The notes below the pieces were generated by a model, which did no database searches, had not been told where the DNA came from, and worked only from the letters and a program-made list of their open reading frames with translations. From contig NZ_QGNZ01000001.1 in the NCBI RefSeq assembly GCF_003173595.1, positions 186,001 to 250,000 of the forward strand: a DNA stretch of 64,000 nucleotides, given 5' to 3'. The position numbers and the translations under genes are program-made. How positions within the stretch are numbered: the stretch's first letter is position 1; every line of letters starts with the position of its first letter. This document shows positions 8,525 to 16,026 of the stretch, one piece after another. This stretch comes from Pedobacter yonginensis (lineage in GTDB: Bacteria; Bacteroidota; Bacteroidia; Sphingobacteriales; Sphingobacteriaceae).

Positions 8525-10062
8525 TATTTTGCAATTTTAAAAATTAAACCATCTTTTTTTGAATCTTCGATCTCTAAAAATACTTCTGATGAGTCATCAC
8601 CTATTGGTTCTCGTAAGTAATTAAAGAGTATGTCTTTCAAATCATCATAGTCAATCTCAATTCGAGCATAGACAAGTTTCTCAAGGTCTTGAAAGGTAAA
8701 TGAATTCTTATTGAAATTAGATTGGATTATTTCTTTAATCACCTCAATGTCTGGTAATTTAGTCGGTACTTTCTTAATTGATTTCTTCATTTTCTCAATG
8801 CTAATAGACAAAGCTTTATGCTCTTGAATCTCGTCAAATAATAATTTAATTCCCTTTTCTGTAGATTTATTTGAAATTTCTCCTTTAAAAATTTTTTCTT
8901 GGTAGTCTAGAAAAAATGTGTCCAATTTTGTAGATATTAAATTTGCCTTTACAATTAACTTATTAAATAGCACTAATGATAAATTAGCCTGCTCTTGCAA
9001 TTCACGATTTAAAGGAAAGCTTAATTGCAATAAACTGGAGAAATAAAGTCTTGACCTTACACTACCTCTGGTAAGGGAGTTGATCTCTTTTAAACCGATG
9101 TCTGATTTTAAAAATTTTAAGAGTAGCAAAGGACTAATTGTGTCCTTTATTCTAAAAACGACATAATCTGGGCTAGTTATCGCCAATTTTTCACCATTAT
9201 ATATACCGATTGATCCGATGTTTATTCGCATCGGATTATATACAAAATCGCCAGGTAACACAACCTTATAAGTTGAAAAATTCGACTTTCTTGTAGAGCG
9301 CAAGGGAATTACTCCTTTAAAGTTGTCAACACCAACTTTTAATAATTTTTCAAATCCTTTCCCAATCCGGTCGTTACTTTGCTCTAAATAATCACCAAGT
9401 GAGAGATTGGAATCGTTTATATTATGTTCAGTGAAATAACTTAATAACCTATCACCAATAAGACTGAGATTTTCAATTCTTGCTTTAATTTGCTCGATTC
9501 TTTGCTTTAGAGATCCAATTTTGTCCGCAAAAATTGATTGGGTTGAAAGATCAGGAATTGGAATTGGAGTCTTTAAATATTCATTAAAATTTAGATTACG
9601 GAGATTTGTTGTCTGTGTTTGTATATTATTGAAATGACCTGACAAATACGAAAAATTTAAAAAATGATAGATATAGTTAGGGTTAACTGCTCCGCTAAGT
9701 CTTATTTGCCTGAAAAAATTGGAACAAACGAGTGGTGATTGTTCGCTTAGAATAGTCTCATTATCGATCTGTATTACTCTACCAACCGGCTGGTCAGGCC
9801 CGCCTCCAGATATTTCAACCACAATGTCATTTGCTAAAAGCTCTCTCTTTTTTAAACTATCTTTTTTTATTGCCCTCTTTGCTGCATTAAATGCTTTATC
9901 ACGAGACCAAAATTTATAATCAGTACCTCTTATGACTTTTACTTGTATAAAAGAAGGATTAATATTACTTTTTACCTCACTTCCCCAATCGCCTCCAAGT
10001 GTGTGGATTGCGATATCTTCGAGCGAAACAAATCCCCAACCATTCTTTTTGTTACTTTTCAT
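8524..10062 (-). CDS. hsdS: Type I restriction specificity subunit with C-terminal extension
   Basis: The 512-residue protein has two target-recognition domains. The first (about 10-170) ends in LKTPIPIPDLSTQSIFADKI, leading into a conserved helix at about 175-210. The second (about 222-352) ends in FPLNRELQEQANLSLVLFNKL, leading into another helix to about 395. HsdS recognises the bipartite DNA target and docks HsdM. Unlike a standard HsdS, about 110 residues follow the second helix (400-512), including SFTFQDLEKL, which looks like a winged-helix segment. That tail may hold the ATPase or HNH partner. It overlaps hsdM by one base (TAATG) and the ATPase gene in the same way. Confidence 0.85.
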   Translation of the reverse strand: MKSNKKNGWGFVSLEDIAIHTLGGDWGSEVKSNINPSFIQVKVIRGTDYKFWSRDKAFNAAKRAIKKDSLKKRELLANDIVVEISGGGPDQPVGRVIQIDNETILSEQSPLVCSNFFRQIRLSGAVNPNYIYHFLNFSYLSGHFNNIQTQTTNLRNLNFNEYLKTPIPIPDLSTQSIFADKIGSLKQRIEQIKARIENLSLIGDRLLSYFTEHNINDSNLSLGDYLEQSNDRIGKGFEKLLKVGVDNFKGVIPLRSTRKSNFSTYKVVLPGDFVYNPMRINIGSIGIYNGEKLAITSPDYVVFRIKDTISPLLLLKFLKSDIGLKEINSLTRGSVRSRLYFSSLLQLSFPLNRELQEQANLSLVLFNKLIVKANLISTKLDTFFLDYQEKIFKGEISNKSTEKGIKLLFDEIQEHKALSISIEKMKKSIKKVPTKLPDIEVIKEIIQSNFNKNSFTFQDLEKLVYARIEIDYDDLKDILFNYLREPIGDDSSEVFLEIEDSKKDGLIFKIAK

Positions 10063-11453
10063 TATTTAACAAATTGAAACAGTTCTTTAAACTCCTCGAC
10101 AATAGATTCTAGTTCTGAGATTGCTTCAGAAATAATTTTCTCAGAATTTTTTGGCTTGTTTACAGTACTTTTTACATCAACATCCCAAGAAAAATTTAAT
10201 TTATAATTACCTCTAATTATTTCTTCAATGGGAAATCGTTTAAATCTTGCATTTTCCTGCCTATTAGACTTACCATTTTCATCTTCACCAAAACATCTTT
10301 CAAATTCTACAAACTGCTCTTTACTTAGAGGTCTTCCTCTCTTTGTTATTGAGGGAACATTGGTTCTAGCGTCATATATCCAAACCTCATCAGTTGGAAC
10401 ACCTTTTTGGAAAAATATTACATTTGCTTTTACGCCTTGGGCATAAGGACTAAATGTCCCATCTGGCAATTTCAAAATTGTATGGAGATTACACGAACAC
10501 ATTAAATCTTTGAGAACCTCAGAGGCCTTATCATCAAATAAGCAATTGTCTGGCAGTACCATTGCTGCTCTACCCTCATTTTTCAGTGAATGTTGTACAT
10601 ATTGAACAAAGTTTAGCTGTTTATTACTAGTCTTCACTATAAAATCTGTTCGTTGGGGTACTTCACTCGATCCCTTTGTGCCAAAAGGTGGATTTGTCAA
10701 AACACATGAAAGTTGATCTCGAATAATATTATCTGTTCCGTATATTGTATCACCAAGCGTTATCAAAGGTTCCACGCCATGTAAAAAAAGATTCATTAAA
10801 GCCAAACGCTGTGGACGATTTACCAGCTCTTGTCCAGTGTAAGTTTGTGTCCTTAATTTAATTTTCTCCTTTGAAGAAAGTTTGTCAATCGCAAAGTTAT
10901 CTAACAACCATTCATAAGCAACAATCAAAAAACCGCCTGTTCCACATGCTGGGTCACTTATTTTAAAATCATCTATCCCAATTGGGTTGGGTTTCATCAC
11001 ATTAACTATCGATTTAATAACTTCTCTGGGAGTAAAATATTGACCTGCCCCCTTTTTACCTTCGCTCGCTGCCTTTTCTAGTAGACCCTCGAATGCAGCT
11101 CCTTGAACATCAATATCTAAATCAGTCCAGTTTTCCTCATCAATTAGTTGAATAAGCTTTTTTAAATTTTTGCTGTTATTGATTCGAGGGATGGGTTGAG
11201 AAAAAATGTCTCCGAGAATCCCGTCTTGTTCTTTCAGTTCTTTGAGCATACTGACATAGTGATCCATCAAAGCTTCTCCTGAGAGATCTTTTAATGTAAT
11301 CCATCTGCAGCTATTAGGAACGGAAACGCCCTTTTCTTCTGCCATTTTTAGAAATAAAAGATAGGTTAATTGTTCAATATAATCCCCAGAATCTACACCA
11401 TCGTGCCTCAGGGTATGGCAAAAACCCCACAATTTATTGACAATATCTGACAT
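10062..11453 (-). CDS. hsdM: Type I restriction N6-adenine methyltransferase subunit
   Basis: The 463-residue protein has the HsdM layout: a helical N-terminal domain (VNKLWGFCHTLRHDGV, then YIEQLTYLLFLKMAEE), QYFTPR at 138-143, S-adenosylmethionine motif I DPACGTGGF at 167-175 and the catalytic NPPF motif at 254-257. It should methylate adenine at sites chosen by HsdS. It is the first gene of a four-gene operon in which each start touches the previous stop. No hsdR translocase gene lies within 6 kb on either side, so the restriction function must come from another component, most simply the AAA-HNH pair. Confidence 0.93.
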   Translation of the reverse strand: MSDIVNKLWGFCHTLRHDGVDSGDYIEQLTYLLFLKMAEEKGVSVPNSCRWITLKDLSGEALMDHYVSMLKELKEQDGILGDIFSQPIPRINNSKNLKKLIQLIDEENWTDLDIDVQGAAFEGLLEKAASEGKKGAGQYFTPREVIKSIVNVMKPNPIGIDDFKISDPACGTGGFLIVAYEWLLDNFAIDKLSSKEKIKLRTQTYTGQELVNRPQRLALMNLFLHGVEPLITLGDTIYGTDNIIRDQLSCVLTNPPFGTKGSSEVPQRTDFIVKTSNKQLNFVQYVQHSLKNEGRAAMVLPDNCLFDDKASEVLKDLMCSCNLHTILKLPDGTFSPYAQGVKANVIFFQKGVPTDEVWIYDARTNVPSITKRGRPLSKEQFVEFERCFGEDENGKSNRQENARFKRFPIEEIIRGNYKLNFSWDVDVKSTVNKPKNSEKIISEAISELESIVEEFKELFQFVK

Positions 11454-11739
11454 TAAAAAAAACTTTTAGACTATAAAAGTAATTAAATGTTATCGCATTT
11501 TTTTTGAAAAAAACCTAGCAGAGAGTAAAGTCCTATAAATCAAATTGAATCTATTGATTGGAGAATAATTTTCATTTCTAAGGGCTTCAATGAATGTAAA
11601 GAACACTTAGTAGCGGACAACATGCTCTCCCCATCAATTGTCTAATTGCTTTAAAGAAGATAACAGAATTTATTGCCCGCAAGGGCCGCCCGATATTTTA
11701 GACAATATCAGGTAGCCTTTGCCATTATAGGAATTGTTG

Positions 11740-12804
11740 TTAATTCAATGCATTCACTCCAACTTTTGCAAACTCGTTGCATAAATCAAACGTAGTTTGC
11801 GCCTTTCCTAATGCGTTGCCTGTCATTATAGATTTAAACTTTGTTTCTGTGTCTTTGTAGCTTTTTACGTTCTGAAAATATCCCGTTACACCATTGTAAG
11901 CACCAAACAAAGTACCTTTTGTAGTTTCCATTTGCTGGGTCGGACTTGTGGAGGTATATTCCAAAACATTATCTACCATATTGGTGAACACACTTGAAAA
12001 TTCATCCTGTTTTCCTATTTGGAGGTTCTGCAAGGTTTCTTTATTTGGTGCCATTGCAATCTGCACCAATTTTTTAACCTGTTTATCGGTAATCTTAACT
12101 TTAGCCCATTGATTAAAAACGTCCTCCATTTCTTTTGCTAATAGATTGGTTATGCCTAACAGTTTATGCGCTTCTTTTAACCTGTCGTGTGCGCTTGCGG
12201 TGTGGCGTATTTTAACTGCGTTGCTCTGATTTTTCAATGCCGCATTTAATGTGTTTTGGCAACAAATGCGAATAGGCGTAAAAGATGCGGTAATACTTCC
12301 AAAACCATCGTGCGAGGTGGTCAAAAATAAAAACTGCTCAATTAAATCGTTCTTGCCAACTTTGATGTATTCGGGCAACTTAGCGGTAATAAAAATGCGT
12401 TCACCTTTTCCCAATGCTCCCGCTGTTTCGTAGTTAATCCCATCTTTTCCGCCTACAATGCTATCAAAAAATGAAAATGCATCAATATTCTGTACAACGT
12501 GGTAATCCCTGCCAACTACGCCCAAAACCTCGTCAGTGTCTGTTCTTACTGTTGCATAATGATTTGGTACATCTACACGCCATTCCATTACAATGTCGTT
12601 ATCCTCTGTTTCTGGCGTGGTATCATCTCCATAAGTAAACAGGTTTCGTTTCTCTACGATATAATCTAAACCTGCGTATTTAATCGCTTCTGCGCTTGTT
12701 GGGTAATTTTCTATAATTGTACCCAATCCGTGCCAAGCTTTTTCTTTGACAGAAAAAATGCTGTGCTTCTCTGTCTTGCTGTTATAATTTAGGTTGTGCG
12801 ACAT
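11740..12804 (-). CDS. DUF932 phage/plasmid-like protein
   Basis: The 354-residue protein matches DUF932 (phage/plasmid-like protein family): WHGLGTIIENYPTSAEAI near the start, VVGRDYHVVQNIDAFSFFD near residues 97-114, TSHDGFGSITASFTPIRICCQNTLNAAL near 168-196, and a helical C-terminal half. The family is common on plasmids, phages and Bacteroidota conjugative elements and its function is not established. The first 23 bases overlap a small upstream gene, itself coupled to another small gene, so these form one transcript with the alanine/lysine-rich gene further upstream. It marks this part of the window as mobile-element DNA. Confidence 0.85.
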   Translation of the reverse strand: MSHNLNYNSKTEKHSIFSVKEKAWHGLGTIIENYPTSAEAIKYAGLDYIVEKRNLFTYGDDTTPETEDNDIVMEWRVDVPNHYATVRTDTDEVLGVVGRDYHVVQNIDAFSFFDSIVGGKDGINYETAGALGKGERIFITAKLPEYIKVGKNDLIEQFLFLTTSHDGFGSITASFTPIRICCQNTLNAALKNQSNAVKIRHTASAHDRLKEAHKLLGITNLLAKEMEDVFNQWAKVKITDKQVKKLVQIAMAPNKETLQNLQIGKQDEFSSVFTNMVDNVLEYTSTSPTQQMETTKGTLFGAYNGVTGYFQNVKSYKDTETKFKSIMTGNALGKAQTTFDLCNEFAKVGVNALN

Positions 12805-12988
12805 GATGAATGTTTTTTATGTTTCTTACTCTTGATAATAGAATTTCAGTTTCCAATATGTTGACGTTTGCAGTATCGGTTAAGGTAAGTTTTGACTGCG
12901 TTTCTATTTCGTTAACTATATCCGATAACTGCGTATGGTCGGCATGGACTGCCACGCGGACCATAATAAATAAGGTTTCGTATTTCAT
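12782..12988 (-). CDS. Small conserved-looking element protein, 68 aa
   Basis: This 68-residue soluble protein has no family I recognise. It begins MKYETLFIMVRVAVHADH, a beta-strand-like start, followed by a helix containing DIVNEIETQ. It is supported as a gene by context: its ATG overlaps the stop of the 44-residue upstream gene (ATGA at 12985-12988) and its 3' end overlaps the DUF932 start by 23 bases, a pattern expected of translational coupling. Confidence 0.6.
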   Translation of the reverse strand: MKYETLFIMVRVAVHADHTQLSDIVNEIETQSKLTLTDTANVNILETEILLSRVRNIKNIHHVAQPKL

Positions 12989-13119
12989 CTTTTTTGTGAA
13001 TGTTGTTTTTTGAATTTATCTAACTGCTGATAAAATGCCTTGGGGTTTTCCTCTTCAAACTCTAATCCATAGCCAATCCAATACAACTGGTCTAAGAATT
13101 CAATAAATGCCTCAAACAT
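12985..13119 (-). CDS. Very small element protein, 44 aa
   Basis: A 44-codon frame starts with ATG at 13119 and reads MFEAFIEFLDQLYWIGYGLE..., ending in a Lys/Gln-rich tail. Its TGA overlaps the ATG of the next gene (ATGA), which is the main reason to believe it. It is acidic and helical in its first half, has no signal peptide, and I recognise no family. Confidence 0.5.
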   Translation of the reverse strand: MFEAFIEFLDQLYWIGYGLEFEEENPKAFYQQLDKFKKQHSQKR

Positions 13120-13178
13120 GATATTAAGATTTAGTGAATAATTAAACGCCCCACCGCATGGCAGGGCGTTCTATTGGG

Positions 13179-13754
13179 TTACTTGGTTGGGATAAAGATT
13201 TCGCCCTCGATTTCTGCCAATTTATCTACGCAAAGTGTATTGACCATCTTAGCAACTGCATTAATAATAAATGGGTTTTTGGTTGTAAATTCCCTGCCTT
13301 TATCATCTTCAATCGTCAATTCGCAACGCTGAAAATGTGTGCTGTCTGTTTCTTCCGCGTCGTCTTTTTGCGCCACTTCAAAGGTTTCAAGCGTTCCAAT
13401 TGTTTCTAAAAGTTTGCCCCTTTGATTGATGCGACGGTTTAAATCCAACGCCAATTTTATAGTGGCTTCTAAATTCATCGCAGGTTTTTCTTCTTTCAAC
13501 TGCTCTTTGATTTCAATTTTGGTCGGCTCTGCCTTTGGTGCTTCGGCTGGTACAACGATAACTTTTGATTGTTCCTTTGGTTGCTCAACTTTAACAGCTG
13601 TAGGATTTGCCGTTTCTGATTCCAATTTTGGTTTTTCTTCGTTTTGCTGATTGGCGTCTTTCAATGGTACCGCCGGACGGATTGCCGATTTATCAGTAGA
13701 ATTGGTTTTAACTGCTCCGTTTTCTTTTCCGCTTGTGATTACTGTAGTTTTCAT
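13179..13754 (-). CDS. Hypothetical mobile-element protein with low-complexity N-terminus
   Basis: The 191-residue protein has a disordered Lys/Glu/Pro-rich first half (about 1-95, with EKPKLESE, VEQPKEQSK and EAPKAEPTK) and a folded C-terminal half beginning NLEATIKLALDLNRRINQRG. The folded part contains a strand-rich stretch CELTIEDDKGREF and ends KLAEIEGEIFIPTK. I know of similar proteins only as hypothetical genes beside DUF932 genes in Bacteroidota conjugative elements. It is the first gene of the leftward DUF932 group and has no membrane segment or signal peptide. Confidence 0.6.
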   Translation of the reverse strand: MKTTVITSGKENGAVKTNSTDKSAIRPAVPLKDANQQNEEKPKLESETANPTAVKVEQPKEQSKVIVVPAEAPKAEPTKIEIKEQLKEEKPAMNLEATIKLALDLNRRINQRGKLLETIGTLETFEVAQKDDAEETDSTHFQRCELTIEDDKGREFTTKNPFIINAVAKMVNTLCVDKLAEIEGEIFIPTK

Positions 13755-14266
13755 AACTTCTGTTTTTTAAATTGTTTTCGATAATGATTTGAATTATTTG
13801 CGCTAATAAATGGGTTCTGTTATTTTGTGCTGTGGGTGGGCTTCTGCCTTTTGTTTCGTTCATGGGTTTTCGCTTTAAAAATTCAGTCGGCAGGAGCCTC
13901 CTGCCTTTTTGTTAAACCCAATCACCTGATTACAATCCAATAGGCGGGCAAGACTTTGCGAAAAAAAATACTACCCGAAGCGAAGCGAGGTGTGGAGATT
14001 TTTTTTCAGCAAACCCGTAGGGCTTGGTCTTGACTAGCCTAAGGGATTGTTCAGAAATTTTGGCACAAAAAGGTTGGGGGTAATTTTCTTACAGTTAAAA
14101 AGCAGTAATCAGTAGCGGAAAATTGAGGGAATATCTATGGGAATAATTTAGAAAGATGGAGTCGGGTTAGTAGAAATCGAGTTTTGCCAATACTTGTCCA
14201 TCTGCTTGTATATTTCTTGGAATTGTATTAATTTTTTTCATTAATTTTAATGGATAAACTCCATTA
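13755..14266. other. 510 bp non-coding region with a large palindrome
   Basis: I see no gene here on either strand. The notable content is the interrupted palindrome listed separately at 13949-14032. The right part (14050-14266) is AT-rich and should hold the promoter of the VOC gene; the left part should hold the promoter of the leftward DUF932 group. Confidence 0.6.
13949..14032. repeat. Long interrupted palindrome
   Basis: CAAGAC-TTTGCGAAAAAAAAT (13949-13969) faces ATTTTTTTTCAGCAAA (13998-14013) and GTCTTG (14027-14032). The inner arms pair over about 14 bases with one unpaired base and the outer CAAGAC/GTCTTG arms close the structure. The 28-base loop contains the repeated CGAAG-CGAAG-CGAGG. 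It sits in the gap between two divergently placed element gene groups and could be a replication, transfer or regulatory structure. Confidence 0.5.
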
Positions 14267-14284
14267 TTGAATTTTTTATGCCCA

Positions 14285-14701
14285 ATGATTAGCTTTAAAA
14301 ATAGCGTTCCAGCACTCCCAGTAGTCAGCATCAAAAAGGCTGTCGATTTTTATCAAACCAAAATGGGATTCAATGCCCGTAACCAAGAAGAGACCTTTGC
14401 CATACTGGTGCGTGGCAATGTCGAAATACATCTTTGGCAGGCATGTGACAAGAGTTGGAAATTCAGGAGCCTAGTACTTTTTCTTAAACCAATCTGGAGT
14501 GGAGCCGAAACGTTTATTGCTGGAACGGCCAGTTGTAGGGTCGAGGTCGAGGGTATTGATGAGTTATATTCAGAATACAAAGCACAGGGAGTGCTGCACG
14601 GTGAGCATTCAGTTGTCGAAGAACAATATTGGGGACACCGTGATTTGGCAACATTAGATCTTTATGGAAACCTCATCACTTTTTATGAAGTGGTAAGCTA
14701 G
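14285..14701 (+). CDS. VOC-family protein, bleomycin-resistance-like
   Basis: The 138-residue protein has the vicinal-oxygen-chelate fold pattern: SVPALPVVSIKKAVDFYQTKMGF at the start (shown here as the segment around residues 4-26), LVRGNVEIHLWQ in the middle and ATLDLYGNLITFYE at the end. This is closest to bleomycin-binding resistance proteins and glyoxalase relatives, which sequester a drug or act on small electrophiles. A TTG codon at 14267 would extend the frame, but ATG 14285 places the first strand correctly. Its stop overlaps the stop of the convergent GDCCVxC gene (14698-14701). The ligand cannot be determined from sequence. Confidence 0.75.
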   Translation: MISFKNSVPALPVVSIKKAVDFYQTKMGFNARNQEETFAILVRGNVEIHLWQACDKSWKFRSLVLFLKPIWSGAETFIAGTASCRVEVEGIDELYSEYKAQGVLHGEHSVVEEQYWGHRDLATLDLYGNLITFYEVVS

Positions 14702-14913
14702 CCACAGCAGGAAGTTCCTTGTTGGATGGGTGGGCATTTGACTGTGCCATAGCTACAAAATACACAGCAGTCCCCAGCAAGTGGCTTCAGTATTGTTCCA
14801 CAGTTTTCGCACCCATAAAAATACTGGCAGGAATCGGTGGGCATTTCTTCATTTTTTGCAAAGCCGCAGGTTGGGCAGGTGATAGTCGAACTGGATATGA
14901 TTGCTTTAGCCAT
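14698..14913 (-). CDS. GDCCVxC-motif cysteine-rich small protein
   Basis: The 71-residue protein carries four cysteine pairs or clusters: TCPTC near residue 12, GCENC near 34, GDCCVFC (about 47-53) and a terminal SCCG. GDCCVxC is the naming motif of a small family of (seleno)proteins often found beside mercury transport genes; here the positions are Cys. The zinc-ribbon-like spacing suggests metal binding. It starts directly after the MerTP stop with no gap and is the last gene of the ArsR-MerTP operon. A role in handling imported Hg(II) is inference from context. Confidence 0.75.
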   Translation of the reverse strand: MAKAIISSSTITCPTCGFAKNEEMPTDSCQYFYGCENCGTILKPLAGDCCVFCSYGTVKCPPIQQGTSCCG

Positions 14914-15522
14914 TTATTTTTTACTTATTATTTTATTTCTGTAGCCTATTTTCCTTATTTTTCTGCTGATGCTGTCAGCAGTTATACTGTCTGGATTGTA
15001 ACTGACCAAAGCCATTCTTTGTTCAAATGAGGTAGTGGAACTGGCAATACCACTAATCCCCGTTAATCCCCCGTCGATGTGGCTAGTACAGCCTTCGCAG
15101 CTCATTCCCTCTATAGAGAATTTCACGCTGGCAAGTTTTTTATTTACCGTTCCGTTTATGGGCACTGTTTTTGGGTTGGCGTAAAGCAAACTTGAATAAT
15201 AGGGAAAAGTTATCAACAGAGCAGAGACTACCGTTACGACCATCAGAAACTTTTTTGACACCATAAAACTTTTTTTCTGCACCTCACATCCACAGTTATC
15301 TTTTTGTACGTTCTTTGGTTTCAGTAGATTGTACCATGCCAGTGTGAACACCAAAATGGTCAGTCCGATAATATATGGCCGATAAGGCTCTATCCAACCA
15401 AAATAGGTTGAGGCGCTGCCTGCACCCCCGATGACGGCAAATAAAGGGGCAATGCAGCAAAGTGATGCCGTAAAGGCGGCAAACAGGCCTGCTATCCAGC
15501 TTTTTTTTAATCCTGTACTCAT
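14914..15522 (-). CDS. merTP: MerT-MerP fusion mercuric transport protein
   Basis: The 202-residue protein joins two known parts. Residues 1-70 are MerT-like with a vicinal Cys pair in the first membrane helix (C22-C23 in SLCCIAPL) and a second helix. A cytoplasmic NCGCE follows at about 76-80, then a third membrane helix at 92-112. Residues 130-202 are a MerP-like HMA domain with GMSCEGC (C142, C145). By family it carries Hg(II) from the periplasm to the cytoplasm. It overlaps the arsR-type gene by ATGA. No merA reductase is present in the window, which is unusual because import without reduction would be harmful. Confidence 0.85.
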   Translation of the reverse strand: MSTGLKKSWIAGLFAAFTASLCCIAPLFAVIGGAGSASTYFGWIEPYRPYIIGLTILVFTLAWYNLLKPKNVQKDNCGCEVQKKSFMVSKKFLMVVTVVSALLITFPYYSSLLYANPKTVPINGTVNKKLASVKFSIEGMSCEGCTSHIDGGLTGISGIASSTTSFEQRMALVSYNPDSITADSISRKIRKIGYRNKIISKK

Positions 15523-15884
15523 GGTTGTATCGTTGTTAAATGTTTTTGTAGTTGATTGAAGAACGGACGAAGCAGGTCAAGTTGTGAAGCCTTAATTGAA
15601 TAGAATATGGTCTGGCCAGATTTTACGGAATGGATCATACCACCATCCTTCAGCTTACGAAGATGCTGTGATATGGCAGGGATGGTCATATCTAATATGT
15701 CGCTAAGGTCGCACGGACATAGCTTGCCCTCTGTATCCAAAAGGAAAAGTATCTTTAATCTAACCTCATTTCCTGTTAGCGAAAGCAGCCCTGACAATTC
15801 CGAAAACAAACTATTGTTCTCCAAGATTTCCCTGCAATTGTTGATCTGTCCCTTGTCGGCGAATATTCTCTTGCAAACGTTCAT
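15519..15884 (-). CDS. ArsR/SmtB-family metal-sensing repressor
   Basis: The 121-residue protein is a winged-helix ArsR repressor: LCPCDLSDIL with the alpha-3 metal-site pair C56-x-C58, recognition helix around TIPAISQHLRKLKDGG, and wing SVKSGQTIFYSI. An additional Cys near each of residues 4 and 17 could complete a thiolate site. It should release DNA on binding a soft metal or metalloid such as Hg(II), As(III) or Cd(II). I start at ATG 15884 in preference to TTG 15890. It overlaps merTP by four bases and its own promoter contains a perfect palindrome, so autoregulation is likely. Confidence 0.88.
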   Translation of the reverse strand: MNVCKRIFADKGQINNCREILENNSLFSELSGLLSLTGNEVRLKILFLLDTEGKLCPCDLSDILDMTIPAISQHLRKLKDGGMIHSVKSGQTIFYSIKASQLDLLRPFFNQLQKHLTTIQP

Positions 15885-15898
15885 AATCAAATAAAGGA

Positions 15899-15930
15899 CA
15901 AAGATAGGTATTTAAGCAATTACTTAAATA
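15899..15930 (-). promoter_or_regulatory. ArsR-type operator and -7 box
   Basis: TATTTAAG (15909-15916) and CTTAAATA (15923-15930) form a perfect inverted repeat with a 6-base spacer. Immediately downstream on the minus strand is TATCTTTG (15906-15899), matching the Bacteroidota -7 consensus TAnnTTTG. The start codon of the ArsR gene is 14 bases further. The operator would block the promoter. Confidence 0.75.
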
Positions 15931-15947
15931 CAGAATGTGTTAAAAAA

Positions 15948-15974
15948 AATGCGGCAATGTTGAGTTGCCGCATT
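15948..15974 (-). terminator. Intrinsic terminator of the transfer operon
   Basis: AATGCGGCAA (15948-15957) and TTGCCGCATT (15965-15974) form a perfect 10-pair stem around a 7-base loop. Read leftward it is followed by a run of eight T. It lies 53 bases past the last transfer-operon gene and just upstream of the mercury operon promoter, insulating the two. Confidence 0.85.
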
Positions 15975-16026
15975 CTAATATATCATCTATGGTTAACTAT
16001 GGTTTAATGAGATAAAGCCAGATATT

